64,000 bases of DNA from G963677325 sp963810555 (GCA_963810555.1 CAWENX010000009.1:558001-622000), one strand, 5' to 3'. Counted from the stretch's first letter, positions 17,499-25,835 are shown. Numbers and translations: made by a program. The notes: generated by a model from the letters alone, not told the origin.

Positions 17499-18263
17499 AT
17501 GGACAGATTTATTTATTTAACCGCAACGCCGGAAGCACTGATCGCATCGATGCTTCCGCCGGCTGAATTCGGGATGTATCTTTCAACCGGAACCAAGAAA
17601 AAAAATAAGGGCCAGGCGATTTTCTTTGAGGTTGACCTTGGTCAGATTGAACATCTGATTGATACAGAGAGCATGAACCGCAGGTGTGTTCCCGGTCCTG
17701 ACGGCACTCCCAAAAGATCAGTGTATTTGTCTGTTTACAGGGTATTGGAAATGGTACCCCTTTCTGCCCTGAAGTGCCTTTACCTTGCAACAGATCACGG
17801 ACAGACGCTGGAATTAAAAAAAGCCCCATACGACAGAGCAACAGAGACTAAAGGACATTTACGTCTTTACCAGGAACTGTGCCCCGTTTCTCCAATGATT
17901 GCAAGTCATCTTGAACCTTCAGCTTTCCTGAAAAAATTAACAGACGGTTCGACACCTATAGTTCTACCGAAACTTTTCTTTGTAGACCTTAAATTAGGGG
18001 AATTAGCCACAAATCCACTCAAAGGTTCAGTAGAAAACCTTCCTTATTCGAATCTAGGGCATCTCAAGGATTGTCTTGAAATACTGATGGGTGAATATGA
18101 CAAACATATGAAGACCGTTCAGAGAGTCTATTCAGGACTACTACTGTACAGGACTATCGAGAGGGGATTCTATGTTGGCTCCAGGGATGAAATTTTATTC
18201 TATCCTTATCCGAGTATGGCAGAGATCGAACAGATGAATTACGAGTTCTTCAGGGCCATATAA
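17499..18263 (+). CDS. Uncharacterised 254-residue protein
   Basis: I do not recognise this protein. It is 254 residues, without signal peptide or membrane helix, so probably cytoplasmic. It opens MDRFIYLTATPEALIASMLP and contains GMYLSTGTKKKNKGQAIFFE, ending in HMKTVQRVYSGLLLYRTIER and EQMNYEFFRAI. Composition is balanced, with mixed alpha/beta appearance; I see no catalytic motif or nucleotide-binding loop. The uninterrupted frame of 765 bp and normal codon pattern support a real gene. It lies downstream of the 11-bp-phased array and convergent with the carboxyltransferase gene, so it is likely monocistronic. Confidence 0.75.
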   Translation: MDRFIYLTATPEALIASMLPPAEFGMYLSTGTKKKNKGQAIFFEVDLGQIEHLIDTESMNRRCVPGPDGTPKRSVYLSVYRVLEMVPLSALKCLYLATDHGQTLELKKAPYDRATETKGHLRLYQELCPVSPMIASHLEPSAFLKKLTDGSTPIVLPKLFFVDLKLGELATNPLKGSVENLPYSNLGHLKDCLEILMGEYDKHMKTVQRVYSGLLLYRTIERGFYVGSRDEILFYPYPSMAEIEQMNYEFFRAI

Positions 18264-18265
18264 AA

Positions 18266-18309
18266 GAATTACGAATTACGAATCGAAGATCGACGAAGTC
18301 AATTACGGT
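18266..18309. repeat. Heptad words between convergent genes
   Basis: GAATTAC at 18266 and 18273 followed by GAATCGA, then AGATCGACGAAGTCAATTACG, lying between the stop codons of two convergent genes. The string CGAATCGAAGATCG also occurs at 32771-32784, in the spacer between GH116 and Hsp20. Confidence 0.5.
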
Positions 18310-20055
18310 TCACGAATTAATGTTATCTTTTAGTTCGGGATTAGTGACTAAGGAGCCCCAGTTATAATTTTCAAGGCCTTTTAAGAGACGTTCCTGCTTT
18401 TCTTTGGGGGTCAGGCTTAGATATTTTGCCCGGCGCTCTTCTGCCTCGAGAGCCATCTGGCGTTTAATTTCGACCTTGATTTCTATAATTTCCCGCTCCT
18501 TCTTATTTTTCAAATAAGGCTGGGCAACATTTGGAAACAATTCAATCAGAAGTTCTTCTTTTTCATTCTCCGCGAGCAAAACGCCACCGAATTTTTCGAG
18601 GATCACCGGATTATCCTGTTTCCTGTAATTGGATGTATCGTAAGGAACCGGTTCTCTCACGCCACAGATTTTCTCACGGAAATCAGGATCTGTTTCGATC
18701 GGCGTTTTGCCGTAGGAACCTTTTACCAGATTAAAGAACTGATTGGATACATTAGAATAAAAGGGTTTGTCATTGTTGGCATCAATCACGCAGTTTACTG
18801 CCTGTGCCCCGACTATCTGACTGGTCGGGGTTACAAGTGGAGGGCATCCGCAATCGATACGCACCACAGGAACAGTTTCAAGAACTTTGGGAAGTAACTG
18901 TTCAAGTTTAAGCTGCTTTAACTGGGCAAGCATGTTAGTGTACATCCCGCCGGGAATTTCTGCAACTTTTACAGCTTCGTCAGGTGCAATAAAATTGAAA
19001 TATTCTTCAATAGAATGGATCACTTCAAGAAGCTCATTTTCCTTATTCAGGGTTGCAAATTCAATAGCAATATCAAAGAGCTTATCAATGGAATCAGGTA
19101 ATTTGGAATTTATAAAATCAAATTCTACAGGGAACTGCTTATAGGAATCAAAATCACTCAACTCCTTTCTTATGATCCTTAATTCCTTGTCGATTTTCAT
19201 GACAGCTTCAAGATTTACGCCAGTGTCAATATCCAATTTATCAGCAAACAAGCGGATGATTTCATAAGCCGGTGCAGCAGGACCCCCGGCAAAGGTCATA
19301 ATATTTGTATCGATTATATCGACACCGTTTATCATGGCGACCAGAAGTGAAGCCAATCCGTAACCTGGAGTACAATGTGTATGAAAATCAACAGGCAGAT
19401 CAATCTCTTTTTTCATTCTTCTTACCAATTCACCTGCAATATTGGGAGTGATTAGTCCGGCCATATCTTTAATTGTAATCATATCGGCGCCATGAATCTG
19501 CATTTCTTTGGCTTTTTCAATAAAGTAGTCTATTGTAAATACATCCGAAGGCAACCGTTTCCCTCTCAGCAGAGATTTAACTTTCTGAAGGGCTGAAAAC
19601 TTTGGATCAACAGTATAACATACTGCACAGTCGGCTATTCCTCCGTTTTCCTTTACATACTTGATTGTTGAGACCATATTGTCAACATCATTCAGACAAT
19701 CGAAAATCCGCATGATTCCTATACCTGATTGCACGGCATTACGGTTAAAACCCTCGATTACATCTTCAGGGTAAGGATTGTAGCCGAAAAGATTACGCCC
19801 TCTCGATAAAGCAGTTAGTTTTGAAACATCACCAATTGTATTCTTTATACTCTCCAATCGATACCAGGGATCTTCACCTAAAAAACGCATGATTGAATCA
19901 GGCACCGCCCCACCCCATACTTCCATGGCATAAAATCCAGCATCTCTGTAATAAGGCAAAACGCGTTCTATCTGGTCCTGGCTCATCCGTGTGGCGAACA
20001 ACGATTGTTGACCATCGCGTAATGTAAGATCTCTGACTAATATTTTCCGGTTCAT
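18310..20055 (-). CDS. Pyruvate/oxaloacetate carboxyltransferase (PycB/OadA-like) lacking a biotinyl domain
   Basis: Carboxyltransferase subunit of a biotin-dependent pyruvate carboxylase or oxaloacetate decarboxylase. The 581-residue protein begins with the signature LVRDLTLRDGQQSLFATRMS and contains YAMEVWGGAVPDSIMRFLGE, IRIFDCLNDVDNM, HGADMITIKDMAGLITPNIA (with the lysine expected at the active site), and VDFHTHCTPGYGLASLLVA (metal-binding HTH). The conserved PYC_OADA domain follows, with PGGMYTNMLAQLKQL and GCPPLVTPTSQIVGAQAV. It ends in a charged helix (EKQERLLKGLENYNWGSL). The biotinylation domain with its MKM motif is absent, so a separate biotin carrier must exist elsewhere. No biotin carboxylase or Na+-pump subunits are nearby, so decarboxylase versus carboxylase use is undecided. 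Confidence 0.88.
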   Translation of the reverse strand: MNRKILVRDLTLRDGQQSLFATRMSQDQIERVLPYYRDAGFYAMEVWGGAVPDSIMRFLGEDPWYRLESIKNTIGDVSKLTALSRGRNLFGYNPYPEDVIEGFNRNAVQSGIGIMRIFDCLNDVDNMVSTIKYVKENGGIADCAVCYTVDPKFSALQKVKSLLRGKRLPSDVFTIDYFIEKAKEMQIHGADMITIKDMAGLITPNIAGELVRRMKKEIDLPVDFHTHCTPGYGLASLLVAMINGVDIIDTNIMTFAGGPAAPAYEIIRLFADKLDIDTGVNLEAVMKIDKELRIIRKELSDFDSYKQFPVEFDFINSKLPDSIDKLFDIAIEFATLNKENELLEVIHSIEEYFNFIAPDEAVKVAEIPGGMYTNMLAQLKQLKLEQLLPKVLETVPVVRIDCGCPPLVTPTSQIVGAQAVNCVIDANNDKPFYSNVSNQFFNLVKGSYGKTPIETDPDFREKICGVREPVPYDTSNYRKQDNPVILEKFGGVLLAENEKEELLIELFPNVAQPYLKNKKEREIIEIKVEIKRQMALEAEERRAKYLSLTPKEKQERLLKGLENYNWGSLVTNPELKDNINS

Positions 20056-20432
20056 CGTTATAATTTTTATTACAAAATTAATCGAATAAATGTCTGTTTC
20101 GTTCTATTATTTTAAATTTATTGATAATTAAACATTGTCTTAACATTAGCGATAAAACAGTAATCAGTAATCAGTAATCAGTAAACAGAGAAGCAGTTTA
20201 ACAGGCTTCGGGCTGCAGAATAAAGGATAAAGGTTAAGGAAGCTTATTGGTAATTAAGTCATAAAAAAGTAAATTCGTCATGGGAGATTTGTTCAATTTT
20301 CAATCTCCAATGTCCAATGCTCAGTGTTAAATGTTTAAAAAATTAAAATAAAAACTATCTTTATTACAATTTTTGATACAGGATGTTACATTTGTAAGCG
20401 GAATATTACCTTTGTAAAAAAGTAAATTAGTC
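20056..20432. other. Intergenic region with several 7-bp word runs and TAnnTTTG boxes
   Basis: Contains CAGTAAT words at 20158, 20165 and 20172 followed by CAGTAAA; AATAAAG/GATAAAG/GTTAAGG words near 20219-20240; and TCAATCT, CCAATGT, CCAATGC words near 20299-20320. Two TAnnTTTG matches lie at 20387-20394 and 20407-20414, before the TatA-like gene. No coding frame is seen. Confidence 0.5.
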
Positions 20433-20702
20433 ATGGGACATATGGTACTCTTTATAAGTGGCGGCGAATTGATGGTAGTCGTGTTTTTTGCCCTGCTTTT
20501 CTTTGGAGCTGATGCCATACCGGGCCTTGCCCGTACTGCTGCGAAAGTTATGAGGGAATTCAGAAAAGCTACAGAAGATATTAAACAGGAGTTTGAAAAT
20601 CACACCTCTGATATAAAAAACGATTTTAATAAATTGACTGATAAAATCGAAACGGGGACAACGGATATCAAACGACAGATAGAAGAAGATCTGAAAGATT
20701 GA
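20433..20702 (+). CDS. Second TatA/TatE-like (possibly TatB-like) protein
   Basis: 89-residue protein with the TatA/B layout: an N-terminal helix MGHMVLFISGGELMVVVFFALLFF, a hinge reading FGADAIPGLARTAAKVMREF, then a long amphipathic and charged helix (TEDIKQEFENHTSDIKNDF). The FFGxxxIPxLAR hinge and longer charged tail differ from the TatA at 15438. It could act as TatB or as a TatA paralogue with another partner. It is not adjacent to tatC. It is followed after 137 bp by an ABC transporter ATPase. The assignment to the TatA/B family is firm from the helix-hinge-helix pattern; the exact role is inferred. Confidence 0.8.
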   Translation: MGHMVLFISGGELMVVVFFALLFFGADAIPGLARTAAKVMREFRKATEDIKQEFENHTSDIKNDFNKLTDKIETGTTDIKRQIEEDLKD

Positions 20703-20839
20703 CATCCCGATAACTTCCGGGATCAGTTTGTAATCTTGCTAAAAACCGGTCTCTGATTACTGGATTTCATTTGTTCTGCTTTTTTTATCACTTTACTACC
20801 GCTTCGTGTAATTAGTCTTAATTCGTGTAATTCGTTATA

Positions 20840-21526
20840 ATGGCATCGGAATCTGCAACAAATAATTCAGGGATCTTAAAAGCAGAATTGATCTGTAAGT
20901 CATTTGGCAATCTTGAAGTATTAAAGGGTATCTCTCTTGAGGTTAAGAAGGGAGAAATCCTGTCCATTGCAGGAGCCAGCGGCGCCGGTAAAACTACCCT
21001 TTTACAAATATTAGGCACACTGGGTAAACCAGACAAAGGTAAAGTTTATATCAAAAACCGGGACGTTTTTAAATTGGGAGAAAAGGACCTTTCACACTTC
21101 CGCAATAAAGAGATCGGATTTGTATTTCAGTTTCATCACCTGCTTCCTGAATTTACCGCTTTCGAAAATGTATGCATTCCCGGATATATTTCAGGGAGAA
21201 AAAGAAGTGCTGTTGAATCGAAAGCAAAAGAATTATTAAATATCCTTGATTTAACCGACAGAATTGATCATAAACCTTCAGAACTGTCCGGCGGAGAGAA
21301 ACAGAGAGTTGCCGTGGCACGCGCCCTCATCAATGATCCTGCGGTAATTCTTGCCGATGAGCCGACAGGAAATCTTGATTCACATAATCAGGAGGAACTT
21401 TACCGGCTTTTCTTCAGCCTGAGGGAGAAATTCGGCCAGACTTTTATCATCGTTACCCATGATGAACATTTCGCCGGTATGTCGGACCGCATGATTCACA
21501 TCCGCGATGGTATTGTGCACAAATAA
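20840..21526 (+). CDS. lolD: ABC transporter ATP-binding protein, LolD-like
   Basis: 228-residue ABC ATPase of the MacB/LolD type, energising lipoprotein release or another FtsX-like permease. The Walker A loop GASGAGKTTLL lies near residues 45-55, the Q-loop in FVFQFHHLLPEFTAFENVCI, the signature in LSGGEKQRVAVARALINDP, and Walker B in VILADEPTGNLDS, with the switch histidine in IIVTHDEHF. The FQFHHLLPEFTA segment is characteristic of LolD rather than other ABC families. The membrane permease is not adjacent. The gene is followed after 20 bp by the TIGR02757 gene, so those may be co-transcribed. Confidence 0.9.
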   Translation: MASESATNNSGILKAELICKSFGNLEVLKGISLEVKKGEILSIAGASGAGKTTLLQILGTLGKPDKGKVYIKNRDVFKLGEKDLSHFRNKEIGFVFQFHHLLPEFTAFENVCIPGYISGRKRSAVESKAKELLNILDLTDRIDHKPSELSGGEKQRVAVARALINDPAVILADEPTGNLDSHNQEELYRLFFSLREKFGQTFIIVTHDEHFAGMSDRMIHIRDGIVHK

Positions 21527-21546
21527 TCAATCACCAGACTCTCCCG

Positions 21547-22314
21547 ATGGACAAAGCTTCGCTTAAAGAATTTCTTGATGAGAAATATCTTCAATATAAC
21601 AGTATCCGGTTTATTGAATCCGATCCAATCACTATACCCCATAGCTTTTCAATCAAGGAAGACATTGAGATTGCCGCGTTTTTGTCAGCCATCATTTCAT
21701 GGGGACAGCGGCCGACGATCATTCGAAATGCCAAAAGTCTTATAAACCTGATGAACGGTGAACCCTATAGTTTCCTGATGAATTTGACTGACGATGATCT
21801 ATATCGTTTTCAAAGTTTTATTCACCGCACCTTTAACGGAACGGACTGCAGTTATTTTATCAGTGCCCTTGCAAAAATTTATCGTGAAAAGGGGGGATTG
21901 GAACAAATTTTTTCAGAAGCTTTTCGGATTGACCATACTATCAAAACTACAATTGCCACTGTTCGCGGAAAATTTCTTTCTTATCAGCCTTCTCTGCGGA
22001 CAGAAAAACATTTTGCCGATCCATCGAAGGGTTCTTCGGCAAAAAGAATTAACATGTTTCTTAGGTGGATGGTTCGTATTTCCTCAGGCGGAGTAGATTT
22101 CGGTATCTGGAATTCCATCCCTTCTTCTGCATTGATGATCCCTCTTGATCTGCATACAGGTAATACGGCGCGTAAGATTGGTTTACTGAATCGCAGACAG
22201 AATGACTGGAAAGCAGTTGAAGAACTGACAGGCAATTTAAGGCAATTCGATCCGGATGATCCGGTGAAATATGATTTTGCTCTGTTTGGATTAGGTATGT
22301 TTGAGAAATTCTAA
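21547..22314 (+). CDS. TIGR02757 family (DUF2400) protein
   Basis: 255-residue cytoplasmic protein of the TIGR02757 family, which is conserved in Bacteroidota but biochemically uncharacterised. It shows the family features IEIAAFLSAIISWGQRPTII, LMNGEPYSFLMNLTDDDLYR and, further on, INMFLRWMVRISSGGVDFGI, LDLHTGNTARKIGLLNRRQN and ELTGNLRQFDPDDPVKYDFA. The helical architecture and the WMVR...LDLHTG pattern loosely recall HhH-GPD DNA glycosylases, but I cannot confirm a catalytic residue. It lies between lolD and the methyltransferase gene. Confidence 0.85.
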   Translation: MDKASLKEFLDEKYLQYNSIRFIESDPITIPHSFSIKEDIEIAAFLSAIISWGQRPTIIRNAKSLINLMNGEPYSFLMNLTDDDLYRFQSFIHRTFNGTDCSYFISALAKIYREKGGLEQIFSEAFRIDHTIKTTIATVRGKFLSYQPSLRTEKHFADPSKGSSAKRINMFLRWMVRISSGGVDFGIWNSIPSSALMIPLDLHTGNTARKIGLLNRRQNDWKAVEELTGNLRQFDPDDPVKYDFALFGLGMFEKF

Positions 22315-22324
22315 ACGACAAGGA

Positions 22325-23038
22325 ATGGGAAGAAATAACTGGTTTCAGTTCAAACAGTTCAGGATTGAACAGCAAAAAACCGCCATGAAGGTCGGGACGG
22401 ATGGCGTACTCCTTGGAGCTTGGGTTTCAGTTGATGATACTTCAGCAATTCTAGATGTGGGAACAGGAACCGGACTGATCGCACTAATGCTTGCCCAGCG
22501 GTGCAATAGCCGGATTGATGCAGTGGAAATTAATGCAAATGCCTGTGCAGAGGCTGATTTCAATTTCTGTCAATCTCCATGGAAAGAAAGGTTAAAGATC
22601 ATTCATTCAGATTTTAACACTCTTTCAGATAAATGCCTGAGAGGTTATGATCTAATTGTTTGTAATCCTCCTTATTTCATAAACTCGCTTAAAACCTCCG
22701 ATCCTCAGCTTGCAGTTGCAAAACACGATATAACAATTAATTTTCATCAATTGATAAGAGGCTCAATAAGGATATTAAACAAAAATGGAAGGCTGGCAGT
22801 GATTATTCCTTCAGCAGGCTTTGAAGAATTCCGTGAGACAGCGCGGCTTCAGGGATTTTATCTTCGAAGGCAAACCAATGTGATCACTAAAACCGGCAAG
22901 CCTGCAGAAAGAGTATTGCTTGATTTTTCTTTAGCGCCCTGCTTCCCGATAACCGCTGAAATTCATATACGTAGCTGCGACAGACAAATTACTGAACAAT
23001 TCAGGGAATTAACCTGTCCCTATTATTTAAATTATTAA
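22325..23038 (+). CDS. trmN6: tRNA1(Val) (adenine(37)-N6)-methyltransferase-like protein
   Basis: SAM-dependent N6-adenine methyltransferase of the TrmN6/YfiC type, expected to methylate A37 of tRNA-Val. The N terminus has WFQFKQFRIEQQKTAMKVGT and GVLLGAWV, typical of the family. The SAM-binding motif is ILDVGTGTGLIALMLAQRC and the catalytic motif IV is VCNPPYFINSL, as in N6-adenine enzymes. The frame extends upstream to ATG 22301, overlapping the previous gene by 14 bp, but ATG 22325 gives the usual short N terminus, so it is preferred. Length from there is 237 residues. Confidence 0.85.
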   Translation: MGRNNWFQFKQFRIEQQKTAMKVGTDGVLLGAWVSVDDTSAILDVGTGTGLIALMLAQRCNSRIDAVEINANACAEADFNFCQSPWKERLKIIHSDFNTLSDKCLRGYDLIVCNPPYFINSLKTSDPQLAVAKHDITINFHQLIRGSIRILNKNGRLAVIIPSAGFEEFRETARLQGFYLRRQTNVITKTGKPAERVLLDFSLAPCFPITAEIHIRSCDRQITEQFRELTCPYYLNY

Positions 23039-23090
23039 AAAATAACACTAATTTTCCGTGAGAATATGAATCAATGAATGAGTATCAGAA

Positions 23091-23504
23091 ATGCTTTCAG
23101 TTTTAGATCATATCAATATCTGGGCAATAGTGCTCGCCTCATTTGCTAATCTCATTATGGGCACTTTATGGTATTCGCCGCTCATTTTAGGGAATCCCTG
23201 GATGAAGGAACATGGTTTCGTTGAGGCTGACTTCATTAAAGGACAACCGTTGTCGGTAATTTTGCTTCTGACATTGCTATTTGCTTTTGTTGCCGCTTTT
23301 GCCATTGACCTATTTATCGGACCTCACCCAAATGCTTTAAAAGGAGCAGGATTGGGGGCAGTTATCGCGATATGCTGGATATCTACAGCAAGGGCTAATC
23401 TTTTTCTTTTCGAAAAACATTCTTTAAAGTTATTTCTTATCAACGCCGGGTATGATTTACTAAGGTATGTCGTCATGGGCGCAATTGTCGGGGCTATACA
23501 TTAA
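23091..23504 (+). CDS. DUF1761 family membrane protein
   Basis: 137-residue integral membrane protein with about four helices: LDHINIWAIVLASFANLIMG, VILLLTLLFAFVAAFAIDLF, LKGAGLGAVIAICWISTARA and YDLLRYVVMGAIVGAIH. The GTLWYSPLILGNPWMKEHG segment after the first helix is the signature of DUF1761 proteins. Function is unknown. It overlaps in frame extension with, but is followed by, the OsmC gene on the same strand. Confidence 0.85.
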   Translation: MLSVLDHINIWAIVLASFANLIMGTLWYSPLILGNPWMKEHGFVEADFIKGQPLSVILLLTLLFAFVAAFAIDLFIGPHPNALKGAGLGAVIAICWISTARANLFLFEKHSLKLFLINAGYDLLRYVVMGAIVGAIH

Positions 23505-23568
23505 AGTGAAAACTGACATACCCTTGTTAAACCTCATCCGATACTTATTAATCCAGAGCTATTTTAAG

Positions 23569-24075
23569 ATGAATTCAACTGAATTAAAACTATTACAGGC
23601 TCCACTGAAAAGCAGATACAAAGAGGAGCCGGCCGCTGCCCTTGTAACGCTGAAAGCTGAAGGAAAATTGGGAGACGGCATTTCCTGCAGAATTGAAACC
23701 GGTAAGGCATTGGCACTTGCGGGCCTGCATCCTGCATCAGGTGGGAACGGACAATTGGTCTGCTCGGGAGATTTGCTTCTTGAAGCATTGGTGGCTTGTG
23801 CGGGTGTTACATTAAACGCCGTTGCAACCTCAATTGAAGTCGAAATTAAAGACGCAACAGTAAAAGTTGAAGGAGATATCGATTTCAGAGGAACACTTGG
23901 TATTTTGAAGGAAGCGCCTGTCGGATTCAAAGAAATCAGGCTGCAGTTCATCATTGAAAGCGATGCCGATCCCGATAAAATAAATAAGCTTTTAAAACTT
24001 ACCGAAAGGTATTGTATTGTTTTTCAGACATTGACAAAGGGAGTCACCGTACAGACAGAAATAACTAAAATCTGA
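23569..24075 (+). CDS. OsmC family protein
   Basis: OsmC-like peroxide-resistance family protein, 168 residues from ATG 23569. The two family cysteines are visible in LLEALVACAGVTLNAVATS and in LLKLTERYCIVFQTLTKGV, at the spacing expected for the peroxidatic and resolving positions. The frame is open 102 bp upstream to 23467, which would overlap the DUF1761 gene, but the conserved part starts with MNSTELKLLQAPLKSRYKEE, so the internal start is preferred. The substrate (organic hydroperoxide or other) is unknown. Confidence 0.85.
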   Translation: MNSTELKLLQAPLKSRYKEEPAAALVTLKAEGKLGDGISCRIETGKALALAGLHPASGGNGQLVCSGDLLLEALVACAGVTLNAVATSIEVEIKDATVKVEGDIDFRGTLGILKEAPVGFKEIRLQFIIESDADPDKINKLLKLTERYCIVFQTLTKGVTVQTEITKI

Positions 24076-24203
24076 CATCCTACACATAGATTACTGTTAA
24101 TTCCAAAATTTCTTCCATATTTTGCTGTTCTTTAATTGATCACAACTGTTTTTTACCAATTGAATAATTTATGTATTTTTAGCGGGGAAACTACAATTGC
24201 ACC

Positions 24204-25394
24204 ATGAAACAACTCCTGATTTTTCTTTGTCTTTCATTTTTTATATTCCAGGAAGCTAAACCTGAAAATCTTTCACCCCAGGCACAAGTCAGTCTTCTGA
24301 CATGTTCTTCGGGAACAGAAATTTATTCCTATTTCGGACACAGCGCCATCAGGGTTAAAGATCCCCGTACAGGTCTTGATGTTGTTTATAATTACGGCGT
24401 ATTCAGTTTCGACACACATAATTTCATATGGAATTACTGCAAAGGTCAAACCTATTACATGATGGATGCGCAAAGCATGAGGTCATTTATGAGTGAATTC
24501 TATGAGGAGAAACGGGACGTTTACGAACAGGTGCTCAATTTTACCCCTGCAGAACGTCAATCTCTGTTCAATTCCTTACTTGAAAATGATAAACCCGAAA
24601 ACAGGGTATACCTCTATAAGCATTTCTCCGACAATTGTGCCACACGAGTCCGCGATCAGCTTGAAAAGGCGGCAGGAGGAAAGCTCAGATACGACTCACT
24701 TGGTGACAAACCCTACACATACAGGCAGCTTCTCGACCAATGCCTGCCCGGTAACAGTTGGAGCGGCTTCGGTATCAAGCTCGCCCTTGGTATCCCATGC
24801 GACCGCAAAACAACTTTCTCCCAGAAGATGTTTCTTCCTCCCTATTTGGAAAAAGATGTGGCCAACGCTAAACTTATGAGGGATGACAGCTATGTACCCC
24901 TTGCTCGGCCAGTACAGGTATTGTATAAGGCGCCTCCTGTCCATGAAAGATTCAGCCTCACCTCCCCTGCCGTGGTCGTTTTGTTATTCCTGGCAATAGT
25001 TCTCGGACTCTCAATATGGGAGTACAAACTCAACAGAAAGTGGATTTGGCTCGATTTTATTGTCTATCTCGTATTTGGCATTGCAGGTTTGATATTGGGC
25101 TTCCTGTGCTTTTTCTCAATACTTGAAGCTACAGGATGGAATCTGAATCTTATCTGGGCCCCGCCAACCCATTTTGTCTATGCATTCTTACTGCTTTTCA
25201 AACCTTTGCGCGAGAAGCTCGCCTGGTATCCGAAATTAACCAATATAACCCTCTGCCTGTTTCTGATCAGCATGGCTTTCCTTCCTCAGACTTTCCACTG
25301 GCTGGTGGTGCCGTTGTGTTTTATTCCGCTCATCCGTAACGGCGGTATTAAATTCGTACATCTTTTAGCGTTAAGAGTGTTGAACAATGAGTGA
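24204..25394 (+). CDS. DUF4105 (Lnb-type N-terminal domain) membrane protein
   Basis: 396-residue protein with a signal peptide (MKQLLIFLCLSFFIFQEAKP) and a periplasmic DUF4105 domain. Conserved features are LLTCSSGTEIYSYFGHSAIR with a histidine, VVYNYGVFSFDTHNFIWNYC, and HFSDNCATRVRDQLEKA with a conserved cysteine. DUF4105 is related to the papain-like domain at the N terminus of lipoprotein N-acyltransferase Lnb; the Cys and His seen here are compatible with that. From residue about 255 onwards there are several C-terminal membrane helices (VVVLLFLAIVLGLSIWEY, VYLVFGIAGLILGFLCFF). Whether it acts on lipoproteins is inference. Confidence 0.82.
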   Translation: MKQLLIFLCLSFFIFQEAKPENLSPQAQVSLLTCSSGTEIYSYFGHSAIRVKDPRTGLDVVYNYGVFSFDTHNFIWNYCKGQTYYMMDAQSMRSFMSEFYEEKRDVYEQVLNFTPAERQSLFNSLLENDKPENRVYLYKHFSDNCATRVRDQLEKAAGGKLRYDSLGDKPYTYRQLLDQCLPGNSWSGFGIKLALGIPCDRKTTFSQKMFLPPYLEKDVANAKLMRDDSYVPLARPVQVLYKAPPVHERFSLTSPAVVVLLFLAIVLGLSIWEYKLNRKWIWLDFIVYLVFGIAGLILGFLCFFSILEATGWNLNLIWAPPTHFVYAFLLLFKPLREKLAWYPKLTNITLCLFLISMAFLPQTFHWLVVPLCFIPLIRNGGIKFVHLLALRVLNNE

Positions 25395-25455
25395 TGAGAG
25401 ATAAGAGATTAGAGATAAGATATGAGATATGAGAGATGAGAGATGAAAAATGAGT
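25393..25455. repeat. Heptad array, nine 7-bp words (GATAAGA/TATGAGA type)
   Basis: Nine consecutive heptads: GATGAGA, GATAAGA, GATTAGA, GATAAGA, TATGAGA, TATGAGA, GATGAGA, GATGAAA, AATGAGT. It starts at the DUF4105 stop codon. It is the inverted counterpart of the nine-heptad array at 25773-25835, and both arrays are 63 bp. Confidence 0.8.
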
Positions 25456-25569
25456 GAGAAAAGATCTGTACTGAGGGAGAAATCTCTTGAATTCACGATT
25501 GAATGCGTCGTTTTTTATCCTTCACTATCACATTAATGTGTTGTCTTTTATCCTTTGCCGTCACATTTA

Positions 25570-25765
25570 TGTGACGGAAGATTTCATTCATAAATTGGGA
25601 ATCGCTTAAAAAGAGTGTGATGAAACCATTTATTGGATTGAGTTACTTAAGAGGACCGGATATATAAATAACCAACAATTTGATTCTCTTTCTGTAAAAG
25701 CAGCTGAATTGCTCAAAATGATAAGAAGTTCTGTTCTGTCTACCAAGTCACATATGAACTCCTAA
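25570..25765 (+). pseudogene. Remnant of a four-helix-bundle (23S rRNA IVP-like) gene
   Basis: A decayed 3' fragment. One frame gives TEDFIHKLGIA up to 25606; after a shift at GCTTAAAAA another gives KECDETIYWIELLKRTGYIN, NQQFDSLSVKAAELLKMIRS and SVLSTKSHMNS, ending at TAA 25765. The pattern DFIHKLGIALKECDETIYWIELL is that of the four-helix-bundle proteins related to the S23/intervening-sequence family of Bacteroidota. No intact 5' part or start is visible upstream. The fragment lies between two inverted heptad arrays, so those may mark the ends of a small mobile or rearranged unit. Confidence 0.75.
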
Positions 25766-25835
25766 ACTCCTAATCTCATATCTTATATCTCATATCTCAT
25801 ATCTCACATCTCATATCTCATAACTTATATCTTAA
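25766..25835. repeat. Heptad array, ATCTCAT type, inverse of 25393-25455
   Basis: Words from 25773: ATCTCAT, ATCTTAT, ATCTCAT, ATCTCAT, ATCTCAC, ATCTCAT, ATCTCAT, AACTTAT, ATCTTAA (to 25835), preceded by ACTCCTA. Read on the other strand they match the words at 25393-25455. It lies about 38 bp before mutS. Confidence 0.8.

Noticed and set aside
25558..25577. CCGTCACAT / ATGTGACGG palindrome as a CRP-type operator
   Set aside because: It lies at the edge of the decayed four-helix-bundle fragment, with no gene start downstream at the right distance.
25393..25835. Possible CRISPR array (regularly repeated short words)
   Set aside because: Words are 7 bp with no spacers or 20-40 bp repeats, and no cas genes are present; this is a heptad array.
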